NCBI GenBank assembly: GCA_903870955.1
Contig: CAIQEX010000037.1
Span: 1-9,607 of the forward strand
DNA from: an uncultured beta proteobacterium
GTDB lineage: Bacteria > Pseudomonadota > Gammaproteobacteria > Burkholderiales > Burkholderiaceae_C
DNA: 9,607 nucleotides
Direction of reading: 5' to 3'
Of this stretch, positions 1-6,926 are shown one piece after another. The notes below the pieces were generated by a model. That model had not been told where the DNA came from. It was given only the letters and a program-made list of their open reading frames with translations, and searched no databases. The position numbers and the translations under genes were made by a program. How positions within the stretch are numbered: the first letter of the stretch is position 1; each line of letters opens with the position of its first letter.

Positions 1-1230
1 CAAACCGTCGCAACCCTCTTTCTGGATGCCAGGCAGGCCGCTCAGGAACTTGTCGGTCACATCCTTGCCCAGGCCCTGCTTGCGGAAGGTGTGGCCGGGA
101 ATGTCCAACTGCTCCGTGCGCAGCAGCGACTTGCCGTCGGCTGCGAAATATTTCAGCTCAAAGCGCGCCAGCTCGACGTCGTGGATCTTGCCCAGGTTAT
201 GCCCCAGCCGCGTTACTTCCAGCCACTCGGCCTGCGGCGTCACCATGCGCCAGCTGGCCAGATTGTCCAGGGCGGTGCCCCACAACACGGCCTTTTTGCC
301 ACCGGCATTCATGGCAATATTGCCACCAATACAGCTGGCTTCCGCCGAGGTTGGGTCCACCGCAAAGACATAACCGGCGCGCTCGGCCGCATCGGCCACG
401 CGCTGCGTCACGACACCGGCTTCGCTCCAGACGGTGGCCACATCCCGGTCCAGACCGGGTAGACGCTTCATCTGCACCTCGGTCATGGCTTCGAGCTTTT
501 CGGTGTTGATCACCGCGCTCTTCCATGTCAATGGCACTGCGCCGCCGGTGTAACCGGTGCCGCCGCCCCGCGGGATGATGGTCAGCCCCAGCTCGATACA
601 ACCCTTAACCAGACCGGCCATCTCTTCTTCGGAATCCGGTGTCAGCACCACAAACGGGTATTCAACGCGCCAGTCGGTGGCATCCGTGACATGGCTAACC
701 CGCGACAGGCCATCAAATTTGATGTTGTCCTTGGCGGTGACTTTGTTGAGCTGCCGCTGGGCCTTGCGGCGCAAGTTGGCCACTTCGTCAAATGACGCAT
801 CAAAATGCTCAACGGCCGAGCGCGCTGCAGTCAGTAACTGAACCACCATGGCATCCCGTTCAGGGTCTCCATCGGGCGTACGGCGCTTGCCAACTTCGCG
901 CAAACGGTGGTGCAAAGCCTCCACCAACAGGTTGCGGCGCTTGGGGTTGTCCAGCAGGTCATCCTGCAAATAGGGGTTGCGCTGCACCACCCAGATATCA
1001 CCCAACACCTCGTACAACATCCGGGCTGAGCGCCCGGTGCGGCGTTCTTCGCGAAGCAGATTTAATGTTTGCCAAGCTGGAGCGCCGAGCAGCCGGATGA
1101 CGATTTCGCGATCGGAAAACGAGGTGTAGTTGTACGGAATCTCGCGAATGCGCTCATGCGGATGCGCACCGGCGGGGTAAGCGACCGGGTCGGCGCTCTT
1201 CAAATGCGTGAATAAGGTGGGTGCGTTCAT
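1..1230 (-). CDS. DUF3683-type FAD/FMN-binding oxidoreductase, N-terminal part (cut by window edge)
   Basis: The reverse strand is open from an ATG at 1230 down to base 1 (410 codons, no stop), so this is the N-terminal part of a longer protein. It begins [20 protein letters not shown]. Residues 1 to about 180 are polar and contain a conserved-looking [20 protein letters not shown] segment, which I associate with the DUF3683 domain. From about residue 190 an FAD-binding type 4 (PCMH) fold follows: the nucleotide loop [14 protein letters not shown] near 217-231 and, further on, [20 protein letters not shown]. From family knowledge, such proteins are about 1,300 residues long, with a GlcD/D-lactate dehydrogenase-like FAD module followed by iron-sulfur and CCG domains; those parts lie outside the window. 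The likely role is oxidation of a 2-hydroxy acid linked to the respiratory chain, but the substrate is unknown. No good Shine-Dalgarno precedes the ATG. The gene is divergent from the phosphodiesterase gene. Confidence 0.88.
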   Translation of the reverse strand, partial: MNAPTLFTHLKSADPVAYPAGAHPHERIREIPYNYTSFSDREIVIRLLGAPAWQTLNLLREERRTGRSARMLYEVLGDIWVVQRNPYLQDDLLDNPKRRNLLVEALHHRLREVGKRRTPDGDPERDAMVVQLLTAARSAVEHFDASFDEVANLRRKAQRQLNKVTAKDNIKFDGLSRVSHVTDATDWRVEYPFVVLTPDSEEEMAGLVKGCIELGLTIIPRGGGTGYTGGAVPLTWKSAVINTEKLEAMTEVQMKRLPGLDRDVATVWSEAGVVTQRVADAAERAGYVFAVDPTSAEASCIGGNIAMNAGGKKAVLWGTALDNLASWRMVTPQAEWLEVTRLGHNLGKIHDVELARFELKYFAADGKSLLRTEQLDIPGHTFRKQGLGKDVTDKFLSGLPGIQKEGCDGL

Positions 1231-1440
1231 CGTTTTTAGGTGACAACCGAGGGGGCTGCAGTCGCGGTCCCCAGGCTGATTTAGCAGACCTGCGATGGTA
1301 CCGCAGTGCAGCAAAGCGACCCGAAATGTCGCGCAAAGGCCATGCCGCCGGTGCAGTCAGCGCGTGCACTGCTCTATCGCACAATGAGGGCCGCAGTGCA
1401 TGGCCCAGAATATTTACTTTCCCCTCCCAACGGAGCCCAA
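1231..1440. promoter_or_regulatory. Divergent intergenic region with repeated GCAGTGCA motif
   Basis: This 210-bp gap separates the starts of the FAD oxidoreductase (minus) and the phosphodiesterase (plus), so it should hold both promoters, but no convincing -35/-10 pair stands out. The octamer GCAGTGCA occurs at 1303-1310 and 1393-1400, as part of an identical 10-mer CCGCAGTGCA. Its reverse complement lies at 1365-1372. The inverted and last copies can pair as a 10-bp RNA stem spanning 1363-1402 (one G-U pair) with a 20-nt loop. A Shine-Dalgarno-like GGAG at 1432-1435 serves the downstream ATG. An upstream extension of the downstream frame to 1306 crosses this region but does not look like protein sequence of that family. 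Confidence 0.4.
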
Positions 1441-2238
1441 ATGAAGTCCAACCCCCTTCCCGACTGGCCTTATCCGCGCTGGGTCGCCCACCGTGGCGCT
1501 GGCAAATTGGCACCCGAAAACACCCTGGCAGCATTTCGGCTCGGCGCGAGCCACGGTTACCGCATGTTTGAGTGCGACGTGAAGCTCAGCGCCGATGGCG
1601 TGCCCTTCCTGATGCACGACGCCGAGTTGTCCCGCACCACCAACGCGGCAGAAAAGCTCGGCGCAGGTTATCAAGGGGTCAGTGATATCGGTGGCGACCA
1701 CCCCTGGAGCGCACTATCTCAGCTTGATGCGGGAAGCTGGCATTCACGCGGCTTTACAGGTGAGCAACTGCCCACTTTCGAGGCGATTGCACGGTTCTGC
1801 ATTCACAACGGCTACTTCCTGAACATCGAAATCAAACCCACACCGGGCACCGAACTTTTTACCGGCGCGGTGGTAGCACAGCACGCCGCCCGGCTTTGGC
1901 AAGGTGTGGCCGTACCACCGCTGCTGACCTCTTTTGATATTCCAGCATTGGAAGGCGCTTTGACCGCGCAGCCCGAACTGCCGCGCGGTTTGCTGATCGA
2001 TGCGCTGGAAGATCAACCCTGGTCGGACTGGCTGAAAAAAGCCATCGCGCTAAAGTGCCAGGCGATTGTTTGTAACCACGAACTTTGGAACGAAGAGACC
2101 GTGGCCGAGGCCAAGGCGGGCGGCTTTAGAACCTTGAGCTACACCGTCAACGACACCGCAGAAGCAGATCGGCTGATCGCACTAGGAACCGATGGAGTGA
2201 TTACAGATAGAGTGGACTTGTTCAGTCCGGCCTCCTAA
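1441..2238 (+). CDS. ugpQ: Glycerophosphodiester phosphodiesterase (cytoplasmic, UgpQ-like)
   Basis: This 265-residue protein hydrolyses glycerophosphodiesters to glycerol-3-phosphate and the free alcohol. GDPD-family landmarks are clear: the catalytic HRG at residues 17-19 (H17, R18), PENT at 25-28 (E26), FECDVK at 43-48 (E44 and D46, metal ligands), HD at 59-60 (H59, the second catalytic histidine), NIEIKP in the middle, and the closing TVN plus GTDGVITDR segment. The length is close to the 247 residues of E. coli UgpQ. There is no signal peptide, so the protein should be cytoplasmic, unlike periplasmic GlpQ. The frame is open from an earlier ATG at 1306, but I chose ATG 1441 because GGAG lies five bases upstream and family homology starts just after it. 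No ugp transport genes are adjacent, so it probably acts as a lone lipid head-group recycling enzyme. Downstream lies an AT-rich spacer with no obvious terminator hairpin. Confidence 0.93.
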   Translation: MKSNPLPDWPYPRWVAHRGAGKLAPENTLAAFRLGASHGYRMFECDVKLSADGVPFLMHDAELSRTTNAAEKLGAGYQGVSDIGGDHPWSALSQLDAGSWHSRGFTGEQLPTFEAIARFCIHNGYFLNIEIKPTPGTELFTGAVVAQHAARLWQGVAVPPLLTSFDIPALEGALTAQPELPRGLLIDALEDQPWSDWLKKAIALKCQAIVCNHELWNEETVAEAKAGGFRTLSYTVNDTAEADRLIALGTDGVITDRVDLFSPAS

Positions 2239-2317
2239 TTAAAAAATATTCTTTGAAATTATTTAATTATTATAAAACAGTACATAATTAACACATTGCA
2301 ACTTATTAAGGTTTGCC
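2239..2317 (+). promoter_or_regulatory. AT-rich control region with 8-bp inverted repeat
   Basis: This spacer is far richer in A and T than its surroundings. A perfect inverted repeat, TTAATTAT at 2263-2270 and ATAATTAA at 2284-2291, flanks a 13-base centre that contains TATAAA at 2271-2276, a plausible -10 box. The best -35 candidates are weak: TTGAAA at 2253-2258 is only 12 bases from that box. A third half-site, TAATTAA, lies at 2236-2242 over the stop codon of the preceding gene. AAGG at 2308-2311 is a suitably spaced ribosome binding site for the ATG at 2318. My inference is that this is the promoter/operator of the membrane protein-regulator pair. In DNA this AT-rich, short repeats can also arise by chance. 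Confidence 0.45.
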
Positions 2318-2896
2318 ATGCAAGCAGCAGAAGAACTTCCACTGGGCAGTAGCAAGGCCCACCATCACCCTGCCCTAGGTAAGCTCCAGAGGCTGGGATT
2401 TCTGATGAGATTGCTCAGCGCGGGATATGCAGCATGGGTGTTATGGCTCATTTTGAGCCGGAGACTCGACACGGAACGACTGCTCCAAGGCTATGGAAGG
2501 TACATTGAGCGCGATCTTCATACTGCGGCCGTGTGGCAGCAATATGCGCCGTTGGCTCTCGACTTGGTTACCTGGACCGTGCTGCTCATGGCGGTAGTGC
2601 AATGCTGGAAGTTTTTGCACCAGGTGAGTCAACCGTTCACGTCCTTCAATCTGGCCGCACACCACTTATCGCTTTGCGCTTGGTATGCCAGCGCTTGTCA
2701 GGGGATATCCATATTGATGCGTCCGCTACAAAGTTACCTGCTCACATTCCACCTAGCTGCTGACGAGCAAGTTTGGAAGTGGCTTTTTAGGCCGGAGGAC
2801 CTGCTGACCATCATGTTTTGCCTTGCACTTCTGATGTTCGCCTATGTCTTCACCTGGACCATGGAAGTGGCAGAAGAAAACCGGAGCTTTGTCTGA
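2318..2896 (+). CDS. DUF2975-like four-helix membrane protein
   Basis: This 192-residue protein has four hydrophobic segments, at about residues 27-47, 79-99, 115-135 and 160-180. A polar, histidine-containing N-terminus (HHH at 16-18) precedes the first. No enzymatic motif is visible. The SQPFTSFNLAAHHLS stretch after helix 2 and the charged tail VAEENRSFV after helix 4 resemble DUF2975 proteins, whose function is unknown. Members of that family are typically encoded just before a small YozG-like helix-turn-helix regulator, and that is the arrangement here: the TGA overlaps the next ATG by one base (TGATG), pointing to translational coupling. The start is set by AAGG six bases before ATG 2318. 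The codons look less GC-biased than in the neighbouring genes, which together with the AT-rich upstream region is compatible with horizontal acquisition. The family assignment comes from pattern and context and is moderately sure; the membrane character is very sure. Confidence 0.78.
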   Translation: MQAAEELPLGSSKAHHHPALGKLQRLGFLMRLLSAGYAAWVLWLILSRRLDTERLLQGYGRYIERDLHTAAVWQQYAPLALDLVTWTVLLMAVVQCWKFLHQVSQPFTSFNLAAHHLSLCAWYASACQGISILMRPLQSYLLTFHLAADEQVWKWLFRPEDLLTIMFCLALLMFAYVFTWTMEVAEENRSFV

Positions 2897-3141
2897 TGCC
2901 CATTGTTGTAAACCTGGACGTGATGCTGGCCAAGCGCAAGATGCGTTCGCGCGACCTGGCACCGCTGGTGGGCATTACCGAGCAAAACATTTCACTTTTG
3001 AAGTCCGGCAAGGTCAAGGGAGTTCGCTTTGACACGCTGGAGCGTATCTGTGCCGTGTTGAATTGTCAGCCCGGGGATATTCTGGAATTTGTGGCGCAGG
3101 ACACATCTCGAACGGCTGCGCCCAGCAGCGCAGATTCTTGA
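2896..3141 (+). CDS. Small Cro/C1-type (YozG-like) helix-turn-helix regulator
   Basis: This 81-residue protein is almost entirely one DNA-binding domain. It starts MPIVVNLDVMLAKRKMRSRD. Residues about 17-42 form the helix-turn-helix (DLAPLVGITEQNISLLKSGK). A further helix, FDTLERICAVLNCQPGDILEF at about 45-65, is typical of the XRE/Cro-C1 family and closest in feel to YozG (HTH_26) proteins. The C-terminal tail of about 15 residues is Ser/Ala/Thr-rich and probably disordered. I chose ATG 2896 over an earlier in-frame ATG at 2818 because the earlier start would lie inside the membrane-protein gene, and the domain begins exactly here. The one-base overlap with the upstream gene implies co-translation. 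Inferred role: control of its own operon or of a small regulon, perhaps modulated by the membrane partner. It ends 20 bp from the convergent small membrane gene, with no clear terminator between them. Confidence 0.9.
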   Translation: MPIVVNLDVMLAKRKMRSRDLAPLVGITEQNISLLKSGKVKGVRFDTLERICAVLNCQPGDILEFVAQDTSRTAAPSSADS

Positions 3142-3161
3142 ACTAGTACTTTACGGGGTGC

Positions 3162-3440
3162 TCAACCGCGCCAGGCCTTTGCCGCTACCCACTGACAACT
3201 GGCACAGGCCAGCACCATGACGGCGTAGGTCGCCATCTTGCCGTCGTGGCCAAAAATCACCAGTCCGCCCACCAGAACGAGCCCGCAAGCTACGCTATTT
3301 ATAGCGCTCTGGGTGAGCCAGCTATGATTGGGTCGTGCTCTTTTCATGGCCATCGGGGCACTCGCAGCGACCAAAAGGCCGACGACAACCGCAGGGGCAA
3401 TGAAATTTAGCAGGTGGTCTAACTGGCCAATAAGATTCAT
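3162..3440 (-). CDS. Small three-helix membrane protein of unknown function
   Basis: This 92-residue reverse-strand protein has three strongly hydrophobic segments, at about residues 13-31, 46-64 and 72-89. They are separated by short basic or polar loops (MKRARPNHSW after helix 1, FGHDGKMATY between helices 2 and 3). There is no signal-peptidase site, cysteine pair or catalytic motif. I have an impression of similar small proteins beside hemA in related Comamonadaceae but cannot verify it. The ATG at 3440 has no strong Shine-Dalgarno; the preceding bases read AAAGCTCCACCC on the coding strand. It is divergent from hemA across a 77-bp gap and convergent with the HTH gene. The hydrophobic pattern argues for a genuine gene; the function is unknown. 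Confidence 0.68.
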   Translation of the reverse strand: MNLIGQLDHLLNFIAPAVVVGLLVAASAPMAMKRARPNHSWLTQSAINSVACGLVLVGGLVIFGHDGKMATYAVMVLACASCQWVAAKAWRG

Positions 3441-3474
3441 GGGTGGAGCTTTTGCCCGCTAAAAGGCCGGCAGT

Positions 3475-3504
3475 TTGAAAGAAGATTGAACGGGATTTTA
3501 TAAT
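3475..3504 (+). promoter_or_regulatory. Strong sigma70-type promoter of hemA
   Basis: TTGAAA at 3475-3480 (five of six matches to the -35 consensus) and a perfect TATAAT at 3499-3504 are separated by 18 bp. The expected transcription start is about 3510-3512, only about 6-8 bases before the hemA ATG at 3518. The inverted repeat GGATT-N4-AATCC (3493-3506) overlaps the -10 box and could be an operator. This is the best promoter visible in the window. Confidence 0.75.
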
Positions 3505-3517
3505 CCACGTTAAACGT

Positions 3518-4777
3518 ATGGCAGTCTGGGCATTAGGAATCAACCACACCACCGCGCCGCTTGACATGCGCGGACGGTTTGCGTTCGCCATGGACAAAGT
3601 GGAGCCCCATTTGCAGGCCTTGCGGCAGGCGCTGGACCGCAACCCGGAAGCCGCCATCGTCTCCACTTGTAACCGGACCGAAATTTACTGTGCAGGCGAC
3701 GAGTCTGCACTGGAAAAGACCTTGGCCTGGCTGGCACAAAGTGGCGGCGTCTCGGCCCACGAGTTGCGTTCCCACACCTACCACCTCGAAGGCGATGAAG
3801 CTGCACGCCACGCCTTTCGTGTGGCCAGCGGACTGGACTCCATGGTGTTGGGCGAGCCGCAGATATTGGGACAAATCAAAGATGCCGTGCGTGCAGCAGA
3901 AGCTGCCGGCGCCTTGGGTAGCACCTTGTCGCAGATGTTTCAGCGCTCTTTTGCGGTCGCCAAAGAGGTGCGCACTTCGACCGAAATCGGCGCGCATTCC
4001 ATCAGCATGGCCGCGGCGGCGGTACGCCTTTCAAGCCAGTTGTTTGAAGACCTGGCCCAGGTCAAAGTGCTGTTTGTCGGTGCGGGCGAGATGATCGAGC
4101 TGTGCGCCACCCACTTTGCCGCCAAAAACCCAAAATCGATCGCCATTGCCAACCGCACGTTTGAACGCGGTGAAAAACTCGCCGTGCGCTTTGGCGCTGA
4201 AGTGATGCGACTGTCGGACCTGCCGGAACGGCTACACGAATTTGACGCCGTCATCAGTTGCACCGCCAGCACTTTGCCCATCATCGGCCTGGGCGCCGTG
4301 GAGCGGGCACTGAAAAAGCGCCGCCGCCGTCCCATGTTCATGGTCGATCTGGCCGTGCCCCGCGACATCGAACCCGAAGTCAAGGCGCTGGGCGATGTCT
4401 ATCTCTACACCGTGGACGACTTGGCCAATGTGGTGCAAACCGCGCAGGCCAGCCGCCAGGCCGCAGTCGCACAAGCCGAGGCGATCGTGGATGCCGGCGT
4501 GCAAAGCTTTATGCATTGGATCGAGCAGCGCAATACGGTGCCGCTGATCCAGCAACTCAATGCCCAGGCAGACCAATGGCGCGCGGCCGAAGTGGCGCGT
4601 GCGCGCAAGTTGCTGGCGCGCGACGGCGATGTCGATGCGGCCCTGGAAGCCCTGGCACGCGGCCTGACACAAAAGATGCTACACGGCGCAATGGCCGAAT
4701 TGCGCAACAGTGACGTCCAGGCACGTGAACGTGCGACCCATGCGATTCAGCATTTTTTCCTGCGCAACGAAAAGTAA
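3518..4777 (+). CDS. hemA: Glutamyl-tRNA reductase
   Basis: HemA reduces glutamyl-tRNA(Glu) with NADPH to glutamate-1-semialdehyde, the first committed step of C5-pathway tetrapyrrole (heme) synthesis, in the cytoplasm. The 419-residue sequence has all the family landmarks: [17 protein letters not shown] at 8-24; the catalytic cysteine C51 in STCNRTEIY (49-57); [18 protein letters not shown] at 106-123; the NADPH-binding GAGEM loop at 188-192; CTAS at 248-251; and [11 protein letters not shown] at 276-286. The C-terminal helical dimerisation domain starts at about 310. The length is normal. I chose ATG 3518 because the homology begins at [10 protein letters not shown]. No Shine-Dalgarno is visible, and the likely promoter leaves almost no leader. 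prfA follows after a 164-bp gap containing a palindromic repeat, so the classic hemA-prfA-prmC order is kept but the gap may uncouple hemA from the rest. Confidence 0.98.
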   Translation: MAVWALGINHTTAPLDMRGRFAFAMDKVEPHLQALRQALDRNPEAAIVSTCNRTEIYCAGDESALEKTLAWLAQSGGVSAHELRSHTYHLEGDEAARHAFRVASGLDSMVLGEPQILGQIKDAVRAAEAAGALGSTLSQMFQRSFAVAKEVRTSTEIGAHSISMAAAAVRLSSQLFEDLAQVKVLFVGAGEMIELCATHFAAKNPKSIAIANRTFERGEKLAVRFGAEVMRLSDLPERLHEFDAVISCTASTLPIIGLGAVERALKKRRRRPMFMVDLAVPRDIEPEVKALGDVYLYTVDDLANVVQTAQASRQAAVAQAEAIVDAGVQSFMHWIEQRNTVPLIQQLNAQADQWRAAEVARARKLLARDGDVDAALEALARGLTQKMLHGAMAELRNSDVQARERATHAIQHFFLRNEK

Positions 4778-4778
4778 T

Positions 4779-4860
4779 GCTGCCCCCACGTTCGCCCACT
4801 GCGTGTGGCTCTCTGCCCCCCAAGGGGACCAAACTTGCTCGGGGCGGCCCTTCGCTGCGT
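4779..4860. repeat. GC-rich palindromic intergenic repeat (Comamonadaceae type)
   Basis: The hemA-prfA gap opens with a GC-rich block around a palindromic core: TGCCCCCCAAGGGG at 4814-4827, then CTCGGGGCGGCCC at 4838-4850. GCCCC at 4815-4819 can pair with GGGGC at 4841-4845, or CCCC with GGGG at 4818-4827 across two bases. From memory, blocks beginning TGCCCCCACG(C/T)TCGCCCACTGCGTG, with a core TGCCCCCC(G/A)AGGGG...GGGGCGGCCC, recur between genes across Comamonadaceae genomes. I therefore read this as a dispersed REP-like element rather than a gene-specific signal. The boundaries are approximate, and no second full copy is visible in this window. Confidence 0.6.
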
Positions 4861-4887
4861 TTCTAGCGACCTAGTCCTGCCGCCGCC

Positions 4888-4912
4888 TCTGCCCCGTATT
4901 TCAGCGGGCAGA
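4888..4912 (+). other. Hairpin upstream of prfA
   Basis: TCTGCCC at 4888-4894 and GGGCAGA at 4906-4912 form a 7-bp perfect stem, or 8 bp with one bulged C. It is followed by ATTTCC but no run of T, so it is at best a weak terminator. It may be the distal part of the preceding repeat element. It lies 30 bp before the prfA start and could affect prfA translation or separate it from hemA. Confidence 0.4.
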
Positions 4913-4941
4913 TTTCCTGATCCCTTTGCATCCGTAGTCCC

Positions 4942-6060
4942 ATGAAACCCTTTTTGCGCCAACAACTTTCCCGCTATGCCGACCGTCTTGGAGAGTTGGA
5001 GTTTTTGCTTTCGCGCGAAGACATCATGCAGGACATGAAGCAGTTTTTGGCCCTGTCGCGCGAGCACACCGAGGTGGGTGCGGTGGCGAGTCGCTGGGCA
5101 CGCTACCAGCAGCGCGAGGCCGATCTGGCGGCCGGTCAAGAAATGCTGAGCAGTTCGTCCGACGATGAAGAAATGTCGGCCATGGCGCAAGACGAAATCG
5201 ACAGCGCCACCGCCGAACTGGCACAGCTGGAACTCGAGTTGCAGCGCATGCTACTGCCCAAAGACCCGGACGACCAGCGTCCTGCCTTTGTGGAAATCCG
5301 CGCCGGCACCGGTGGCGACGAGTCGGCCCTGTTTGCCGCCGATCTGGCGCGCATGTACACCCGCTTTTGCGATGCCGCAGGTTTCAAAACCGAGATCATG
5401 AGTGCCTCGGAGAGCGAATTGGGCGGCTACAAGGAGGTGGTGCTGCGTATTGAGGGCAGCACCCTGACCAGTGCCGGGGCCTGTGGCGCCTACGGCATGC
5501 TGAAGTTCGAAAGCGGTGGTCACCGCGTGCAGCGCGTCCCCGCCACCGAGACACAGGGACGCATCCATACCAGCGCCTGCACCGTCGCCGTGCTGGCCGA
5601 GCAAGACGAGGCTGAGGCCATCAAGATCAACCCATCAGACCTGCGCATTGACACCTACCGGGCCAGCGGCGCAGGTGGTCAGCACATCAACAAAACAGAC
5701 TCCGCGGTGCGTATCACCCACCTCCCCACCGGTATCGTGGCCGAGTGCCAGGACGGGCGCAGCCAACACAGCAACAAGGCCCAGGCTCTCAAGGTGCTGA
5801 CGGCCCGTATTCACGAAAAAGACCGCTCCGAACGTGCAGCCAAGGATGCCGCCGAGCGCAAGAGCCTGGTGGGTAGTGGTGATCGCAGCGATCGCATCCG
5901 AACCTACAACTTCCCCCAAGGTCGTCTGAGCGACCACCGTATCAACCTGACGTTGTACAAACTGCTGGGCATCATGGAAGGCGACCTCGGCGACGTCATC
6001 GAAGCGCTACAAGCCTATGAAGCGGCGCAGCAGATGGCCGCGCTGGAAATGAATGCGTAA
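4942..6060 (+). CDS. prfA: Peptide chain release factor 1 (RF1)
   Basis: RF1 recognises UAA and UAG stop codons on the ribosome and triggers peptide release. The codon-recognition tripeptide PAT lies at residues 200-202 in [10 protein letters not shown]. This marks RF1; RF2 has SPF. The GGQ catalytic motif is at 245-247 in [19 protein letters not shown]247 is the residue PrmC methylates. Residues 1-110 form the helical domain 1, with an acidic SSSDDEE stretch at 71-77. The protein has 372 residues against 360 in E. coli. Part of the difference appears to be about eight extra residues around 172-183 ([12 protein letters not shown]), between the GGYKEVV strand and LKFESGGHR. The ATG at 4942 fits homology ([10 protein letters not shown]); an in-frame TGA at 4918 excludes earlier starts, and no clear Shine-Dalgarno is seen. 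prmC follows after 9 bp. Confidence 0.98.
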   Translation: MKPFLRQQLSRYADRLGELEFLLSREDIMQDMKQFLALSREHTEVGAVASRWARYQQREADLAAGQEMLSSSSDDEEMSAMAQDEIDSATAELAQLELELQRMLLPKDPDDQRPAFVEIRAGTGGDESALFAADLARMYTRFCDAAGFKTEIMSASESELGGYKEVVLRIEGSTLTSAGACGAYGMLKFESGGHRVQRVPATETQGRIHTSACTVAVLAEQDEAEAIKINPSDLRIDTYRASGAGGQHINKTDSAVRITHLPTGIVAECQDGRSQHSNKAQALKVLTARIHEKDRSERAAKDAAERKSLVGSGDRSDRIRTYNFPQGRLSDHRINLTLYKLLGIMEGDLGDVIEALQAYEAAQQMAALEMNA

Positions 6061-6069
6061 CTTCTGGCT

Positions 6070-6909
6070 ATGACCGTCGCCCAGGCCATTCAGTACGCGC
6101 TGTCGCTGGGGCTGGAGCGCCTGGACGCGCAACTTCTGGTACTCCATGCACTGGGTCGCAGCCAGCGCGAGCGAGCCTGGCTGTTGGCCCATGGTGACGA
6201 TGCGATTGCACCTGACGCGCACACGCAACTGCATGCGATGGCGGCCCGCCGCGCCACAGGAGAGCCTCTGTCCTATATCACCGGATTCAAGGAGTTTTAC
6301 GGTTTAACGCTGCAAGTGGACGCCCGCGTGCTGGACCCGCGTGCCGATACGGAGACTTTGGTAGATTGGGCATTGCAAGTTATGCAAGAGGTGTCGCAGG
6401 TCCGAGTAGTGGATCTGGGTACCGGCAGCGGCGCCATCGCGTTGGCGCTCAAACACAGCCAACCGCAGTGGCAGGTAGGCGCTGTGGACTTTAGCGCCGA
6501 CGCTCTGGCAGTGGCCCGCAACAATGCCACGCGACTGGAACTGGATATCGACTTTCAGCAAGGCAGTTGGCTCGCGGGTGTGGGTGAGAGCTACGCACTG
6601 ATCGTCTCCAATCCGCCTTATATCGCCGCTCAGGACGCGCACATGGCCGCACTCACACACGAGCCTTTGCAGGCACTGGCCAGCGGCGACGACGGCTTGG
6701 ACGACATCCGCGTGATCATCGGTCAGGCCCCAGCACACCTGTTGCCGGGTGGCTGGCTATTGCTGGAGCATGGCTATGACCAGGCCGCCACGGTGCGTAA
6801 GCTTTTGCAGAATGCAGGATTCCTCCAGGTCCAGTCGCGCCTGGACCTGGCAGGTATCGAACGCTGCAGCGGTGGCCAATGGCCGGGCATCGCGCCCCAT
6901 TCCGATTGA
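6070..6909 (+). CDS. prmC: Release factor N5-glutamine methyltransferase (PrmC/HemK)
   Basis: PrmC transfers a methyl group from S-adenosylmethionine to the glutamine of the GGQ motif of release factors RF1 and RF2. The helical N-terminal domain spans about 1-80, including LERLDAQLLVLHALG and the conserved GEPLSYITGFKEFYG at 64-78. A Rossmann methyltransferase domain follows, with the SAM-binding loop VDLGTGSGAIALAL at 114-127, an acidic D140 after strand 2, and the signature NPPY at 181-184 that binds the substrate glutamine. The 279-residue length is typical. It starts 9 bp after prfA, the gene for its substrate, so the two are surely co-transcribed; no obvious ribosome binding site precedes ATG 6070. 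DPRADTETLVDWAL (89-102) matches the conserved DPRxDTExLV segment. The C-terminus is intact. Confidence 0.97.
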   Translation: MTVAQAIQYALSLGLERLDAQLLVLHALGRSQRERAWLLAHGDDAIAPDAHTQLHAMAARRATGEPLSYITGFKEFYGLTLQVDARVLDPRADTETLVDWALQVMQEVSQVRVVDLGTGSGAIALALKHSQPQWQVGAVDFSADALAVARNNATRLELDIDFQQGSWLAGVGESYALIVSNPPYIAAQDAHMAALTHEPLQALASGDDGLDDIRVIIGQAPAHLLPGGWLLLEHGYDQAATVRKLLQNAGFLQVQSRLDLAGIERCSGGQWPGIAPHSD

Positions 6910-6926
6910 TTTCCAGAAAGAAAACC

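Noticed and set aside
1..1230. Plus-strand frames and other minus-strand frames over the oxidoreductase
   Set aside because: The minus-strand frame running the whole way from 1230 to base 1 gives a clear FAD-binding protein; the others are shadows.
1306..1440. Upstream in-frame extension of the phosphodiesterase gene
   Set aside because: The extra 45 residues do not resemble the family, and ATG 1441 has a well-placed GGAG and directly precedes the homologous region.
2818..2895. Upstream in-frame start for the HTH gene
   Set aside because: It would lie within the membrane-protein coding sequence in another frame; the regulator domain begins at the overlapping ATG 2896.
3142..3161. Terminator between the HTH gene and the convergent small membrane gene
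   Set aside because: The 20-bp gap contains only a short AGTACT palindrome and no stem followed by a T run.
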